Assembly: GCA_002345505.1 (NCBI GenBank)
Contig: DDWJ01000038.1
Location: 1-64,000, forward strand
DNA from: Caryophanales bacterium UBA2289
GTDB lineage: Bacteria > Bacillota_I > Bacilli_A > Izemoplasmatales > Hujiaoplasmataceae
Reading direction: 5' to 3'
DNA: 64,000 bases
Each line of letters starts with the position of its first letter. Position 1 is the stretch's first letter. This document shows positions 61,853 through 64,000 of the stretch, one piece after another. The notes under the pieces were generated by a model. That model did no database searches and had not been told where the DNA came from. It saw only the letters and a program-made list of their open reading frames with translations. The position numbers were made by a program, and so were the translations under genes.

Positions 61853-62773
61853 ATGAAGGTATACATTGATAAAAAAATGATGGGCAGAAATAACTACCCT
61901 GAATTGCTTAAAAAATTTCCTAATGTTGAATTTATTGACGAACTAGATAAAGCATATGAAGTAGAAGCAATGATTATCATGAACTCAAATCTAAAGAACT
62001 TAGATGTTGATAAATATCCGAAGCTTAAATGGATTCAATTATTGATGGCGGGTTTTGATAATGTTGATATTGATTATATTAAAAGAAAAAATATTATGAT
62101 TGGAAATGCAAGAGATATTTTTTCAATTTCAATTGCAGAAGATGTTTTCTCTAAGATTCTTTATTTTAATCGTAATACGAAATTTTACTTACAATCGATG
62201 TCTACTAAAACCTGGAGTCCAATTAAAAAAGAGCCTGAGATTTTCAATTCTGTTGTCTCAATACTAGGAACAGGATCAATCGGACAAGAAGTAGCTAAAA
62301 GAATGAAAGCTTTTGGAGTTAAGAAAGTTTTAGGTTACAAACAAACAAAATCAGAAGTACCTTACTTTGATGAAATATATACAGGTGATTCTGGATTAGA
62401 TTATGTTATCAAAGAAGCGGATTACTTAATCCTTGCCTTACCATTAAATAAAAATACTTATCATTTAATCAATGAAAATTCCTTTAATTTAATGAAAGAA
62501 CATGCGGTTTTAATAAATGTTGCTAGAGGTGACATCGTTGACCAAGCAGCATTGATAAAATCCCTAAAACAAAAGAAAATAAGGGGTGCAGGATTAGACG
62601 TGACAACTCCCGAACCCTTACCGGAAGCTAGTGAACTATGGTCTTTAGACAATGTCTTTATAACCCCTCACAACGCTTCAAGTAGTCCTTATATGAAAAA
62701 TCGTCTATATCAAATGACGGTTGAGAATCTTGAAGCTTATCTTAGCGGTAAGAAACCTAAATATTTACTATAA
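61853..62773 (+). CDS. D-isomer-specific 2-hydroxyacid dehydrogenase
   Basis: A 306-residue NAD(P)H enzyme. Nucleotide-binding ILGTGSIGQEVAKRM near 139, catalytic Arg in NVARGDIVDQAAL near 223, Glu in TTPEPLPE near 255 and His in ITPHNAS near 271 are intact. The type interconverts 2-keto acids and D-2-hydroxyacids; the exact substrate is unknown. It is shorter than lactate dehydrogenase and close to glyoxylate/hydroxypyruvate reductase-like members. GAGGTGAG precedes ATG 61853. Confidence 0.88.
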   Translation: MKVYIDKKMMGRNNYPELLKKFPNVEFIDELDKAYEVEAMIIMNSNLKNLDVDKYPKLKWIQLLMAGFDNVDIDYIKRKNIMIGNARDIFSISIAEDVFSKILYFNRNTKFYLQSMSTKTWSPIKKEPEIFNSVVSILGTGSIGQEVAKRMKAFGVKKVLGYKQTKSEVPYFDEIYTGDSGLDYVIKEADYLILALPLNKNTYHLINENSFNLMKEHAVLINVARGDIVDQAALIKSLKQKKIRGAGLDVTTPEPLPEASELWSLDNVFITPHNASSSPYMKNRLYQMTVENLEAYLSGKKPKYLL

Positions 62774-62780
62774 TAAATTT

Positions 62781-62814
62781 AAAGAGGCAAATTATTTTGC
62801 CTCTTTGTTTTTTT
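62781..62814 (+). terminator. Bidirectional terminator between convergent genes
   Basis: A perfect 11-bp stem AAAGAGGCAAA (62781-62791) and TTTGCCTCTTT (62796-62806) with a T tract after it. It serves the + strand dehydrogenase and, read the other way, the - strand peroxidase. Confidence 0.9.
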
Positions 62815-63334
62815 ATAACAATTTTTCGATTACTGGAGCTAATTCTTCAGGTTTAACTTTTGAACCATAGCGTCCATAAACATTTCCTTCTCTATCGATG
62901 ATAAACTTTGTAAAGTTCCATTTAATCTTAGAACTTGTTAGTTTATCAATTAGAGTTGGCTTATGATTTTCTTTTCCAGGTTCTTCATCATTTGGTTTAA
63001 CGTCTTTTAAATATTTGTAAAGGTCGATTGCGTTATCGCCATTAACTTCAATTTTTGCGAAAGTCTCAAAAGTTGTGTGATAGTTTGCTTGGCAGAAACC
63101 AGCTAACTCTTCGTCACTACCAGGAGCTTGACCTAAAAACTGATTACAAGGTAAATCAATTATTTCTAAGCCTTTTTCCTTATATTGTTCATATAATTCT
63201 TGAATTCCTTTATATTGTGGTGTGTAACCACATTTAGTAGCTGAATTAAAAATTAGCAGCACTTTACCTTTAAATTTATCTAACTTTATTTCTTCTCTTT
63301 CGATGTTCTTAATTGAATAATCATATACTGACAT
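62813..63334 (-). CDS. Glutathione-peroxidase-family protein (Cys type)
   Basis: A 173-residue thiol peroxidase. The active-site Cys35 stands in NSATKCGYTPQYKG (Cys in place of Sec), Gln69 (or Gln65) in LPCNQFLGQAPGS, and Trp139-Asn140 in IKWNFTKF. Cys81 (FCQANYH) may be the resolving Cys. Such bacterial enzymes usually use thioredoxin to reduce peroxides and not glutathione. A good ribosome site (AGAGGTG) precedes the start at 63334. A palindrome lies about 40 bp upstream. Confidence 0.92.
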   Translation of the reverse strand: MSVYDYSIKNIEREEIKLDKFKGKVLLIFNSATKCGYTPQYKGIQELYEQYKEKGLEIIDLPCNQFLGQAPGSDEELAGFCQANYHTTFETFAKIEVNGDNAIDLYKYLKDVKPNDEEPGKENHKPTLIDKLTSSKIKWNFTKFIIDREGNVYGRYGSKVKPEELAPVIEKLL

Positions 63335-63368
63335 GTTGTCACCTCTTTCTTTACCTATATTCTATCAC

Positions 63369-63380
63369 TTTGTGCACAAA
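63369..63380. promoter_or_regulatory. Perfect palindrome upstream of the peroxidase gene
   Basis: TTTGTGCACAAA is a perfect 12-bp palindrome between the two - strand genes, 35-46 bp before the peroxidase start. It may be an operator. The nearest -10-like sequence on the - strand is TAGAAT, just downstream of it. Confidence 0.4.
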
Positions 63381-63381
63381 T

Positions 63382-63415
63382 AAAAAAGTGATTTGCTATG
63401 AATTCTGCAAATCAC
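63382..63415 (-). terminator. Terminator of the MFS gene (- strand)
   Basis: On the - strand, GTGATTTGC and GCAAATCAC (63388-63396 and 63407-63415) form a 9-bp stem followed by six Ts (63382-63387). The stem overlaps the last codons of the MFS gene. Confidence 0.8.
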
Positions 63416-64000
63416 GATTTTTTCTAATTCTAAAGTAAACTATAATCATTAAAACCAAACCAATGAATATCATTAGTGCGGAAAAATTAAAGACTTGAAT
63501 AGCTTCAATTTCGTATAAATAACCACCGATTAACGGTCCGACAATCATCCCAATAGAGAAGAAGGATTGTCTAACACCCATAATGGAACTGTAAAAACCT
63601 TCATTGGCATTATCAGCGATAAAATTCTGTTCTAAAGGCTGATAAATTGCTTTTCCTACAACGTATATCATATAAACTGTATAAACAGCTCTAATAAAAT
63701 CATTAGCTCTAAAAACGTACAAAACAACGGCAATACTAATAATTTGAGTTATGATCATAATAATCAAGTTCTTATGAATTCTCGCTATAATCGGAACGAT
63801 AAACACGCTTGTAACAAGTGAAACTAATCCAGTGATCAATACAAAGTTGCCAATATCACCTGAACTATATCCTAAATCATCAAAGTACACATCAAGATAT
63901 TTTGAAAGATTTGTTAGGGCAATACTAATGAAAGTAAGTGAAATCAAGAAAATCAGTAAGTTGGTGTTAATCTTTTTGATATTTTTAAAGCTATCAATAA
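63396..64000 (-). CDS. MFS transporter, C-terminal half (partial at the window edge)
   Basis: The frame stays open to the window edge, so the start is outside. About 200 residues with six membrane helices are visible and then the protein ends, which fits the second half of a 12-helix major facilitator. It shows FIVPIIARIHK, a motif A-like loop, and SFFSIGMIVGPLIGGYLYE, typical of drug or metabolite exporters of this family. The in-frame TTG near 63947 is internal and not a start. The substrate is unknown. Confidence 0.82.
   Translation of the reverse strand, partial: IDSFKNIKKINTNLLIFLISLTFISIALTNLSKYLDVYFDDLGYSSGDIGNFVLITGLVSLVTSVFIVPIIARIHKNLIIMIITQIISIAVVLYVFRANDFIRAVYTVYMIYVVGKAIYQPLEQNFIADNANEGFYSSIMGVRQSFFSIGMIVGPLIGGYLYEIEAIQVFNFSALMIFIGLVLMIIVYFRIRKNRDLQNS

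Overview
The window is AT-rich DNA that uses the standard stop code: TGA ends many genes (for example hsdR and hutU), and no long gene needs TGA as tryptophan. Strong AGGAGG-type ribosome sites, several Thr/Pro-rich lipoproteins, an Rnf complex and no cell-wall genes suggest a free-living relative of the Mollicutes (Acholeplasma, Haloplasma or Izemoplasma type) or a close low-GC Firmicute. This placement is inference; no 16S gene is present. Almost every gene is on the + strand, as expected for one replichore arm. Only the last two genes (from 62813) are on the - strand.

Layout. (1) 1-4.4 kb: the tail of an unknown gene, a CotH-kinase lipoprotein, a membrane-anchored Xre regulator and a CoiA-like zinc-finger protein. 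(2) 4.5-21.3 kb: a defence island. It starts at a cut-off NERD-domain gene (only 37 codons left) and a 12-bp inverted repeat. It then runs through a frameshifted unknown gene, abiH, hsdM, hsdS, a small membrane protein, hsdR, a PHP+ATPase protein and its small overlapping partner. After a decayed 725-bp gap comes a 1599-residue exonuclease-RecQ-UvrD fusion. (3) 21.4-24.4 kb: old-yellow-enzyme reductase, a membrane protein, a NimA-like flavoprotein and an ANT(6)-like aminoglycoside nucleotidyltransferase. (4) 24.7-29.5 kb: a sensor-like protein whose MBL, GGDEF and receiver domains all lack their catalytic residues. It is translationally coupled to a HEAT-repeat/GT2 glycan synthase. (5) 29.7-37 kb: a large BspA/InlB-type surface lipoprotein broken by one in-frame TAA, DegV, and several envelope proteins. 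(6) 37-41 kb: LysE-type exporter, two aldo/keto reductases, chorismate mutase and threonine aldolase.

(7) 41.2-48.3 kb: an rnf operon in the order C, D, double-FMN G, G, E, A, B. It has an extra double-FMN subunit, an RnfG lacking the flavin attachment motif, and a very short RnfB. A separately transcribed lipoprotein with two FMN-bind-like repeats follows. Together these could carry electrons from NADH or ferredoxin across the membrane onto covalent flavins outside the cell. (8) 48.4-56.8 kb: a membrane protein, tRNA-Lys(CUU), and a complete histidine-degradation operon: hutH, hutU, ftcD, hutI, fchA, then a transaldolase-like aldolase and an unknown helical protein. A CcpA cre-like site overlaps its -35 box, and a foldable leader lies between a strong Shine-Dalgarno sequence and the hutH start. 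(9) 56.8-59.7 kb: a TetR regulator with palindromic operators, coupled to a MacB/FtsX-type ABC exporter. (10) 59.8-61.8 kb: a serine-palmitoyltransferase-like enzyme coupled to a short-chain reductase, a candidate sphingoid-base pathway. (11) 61.8-64 kb: a hydroxyacid dehydrogenase, a glutathione-peroxidase-like protein (- strand) and half of an MFS transporter (- strand) running off the end.

Factor-independent terminators are unusually clear and mark the operon ends. Many promoters have an extended -10 (TGnTATAAT).
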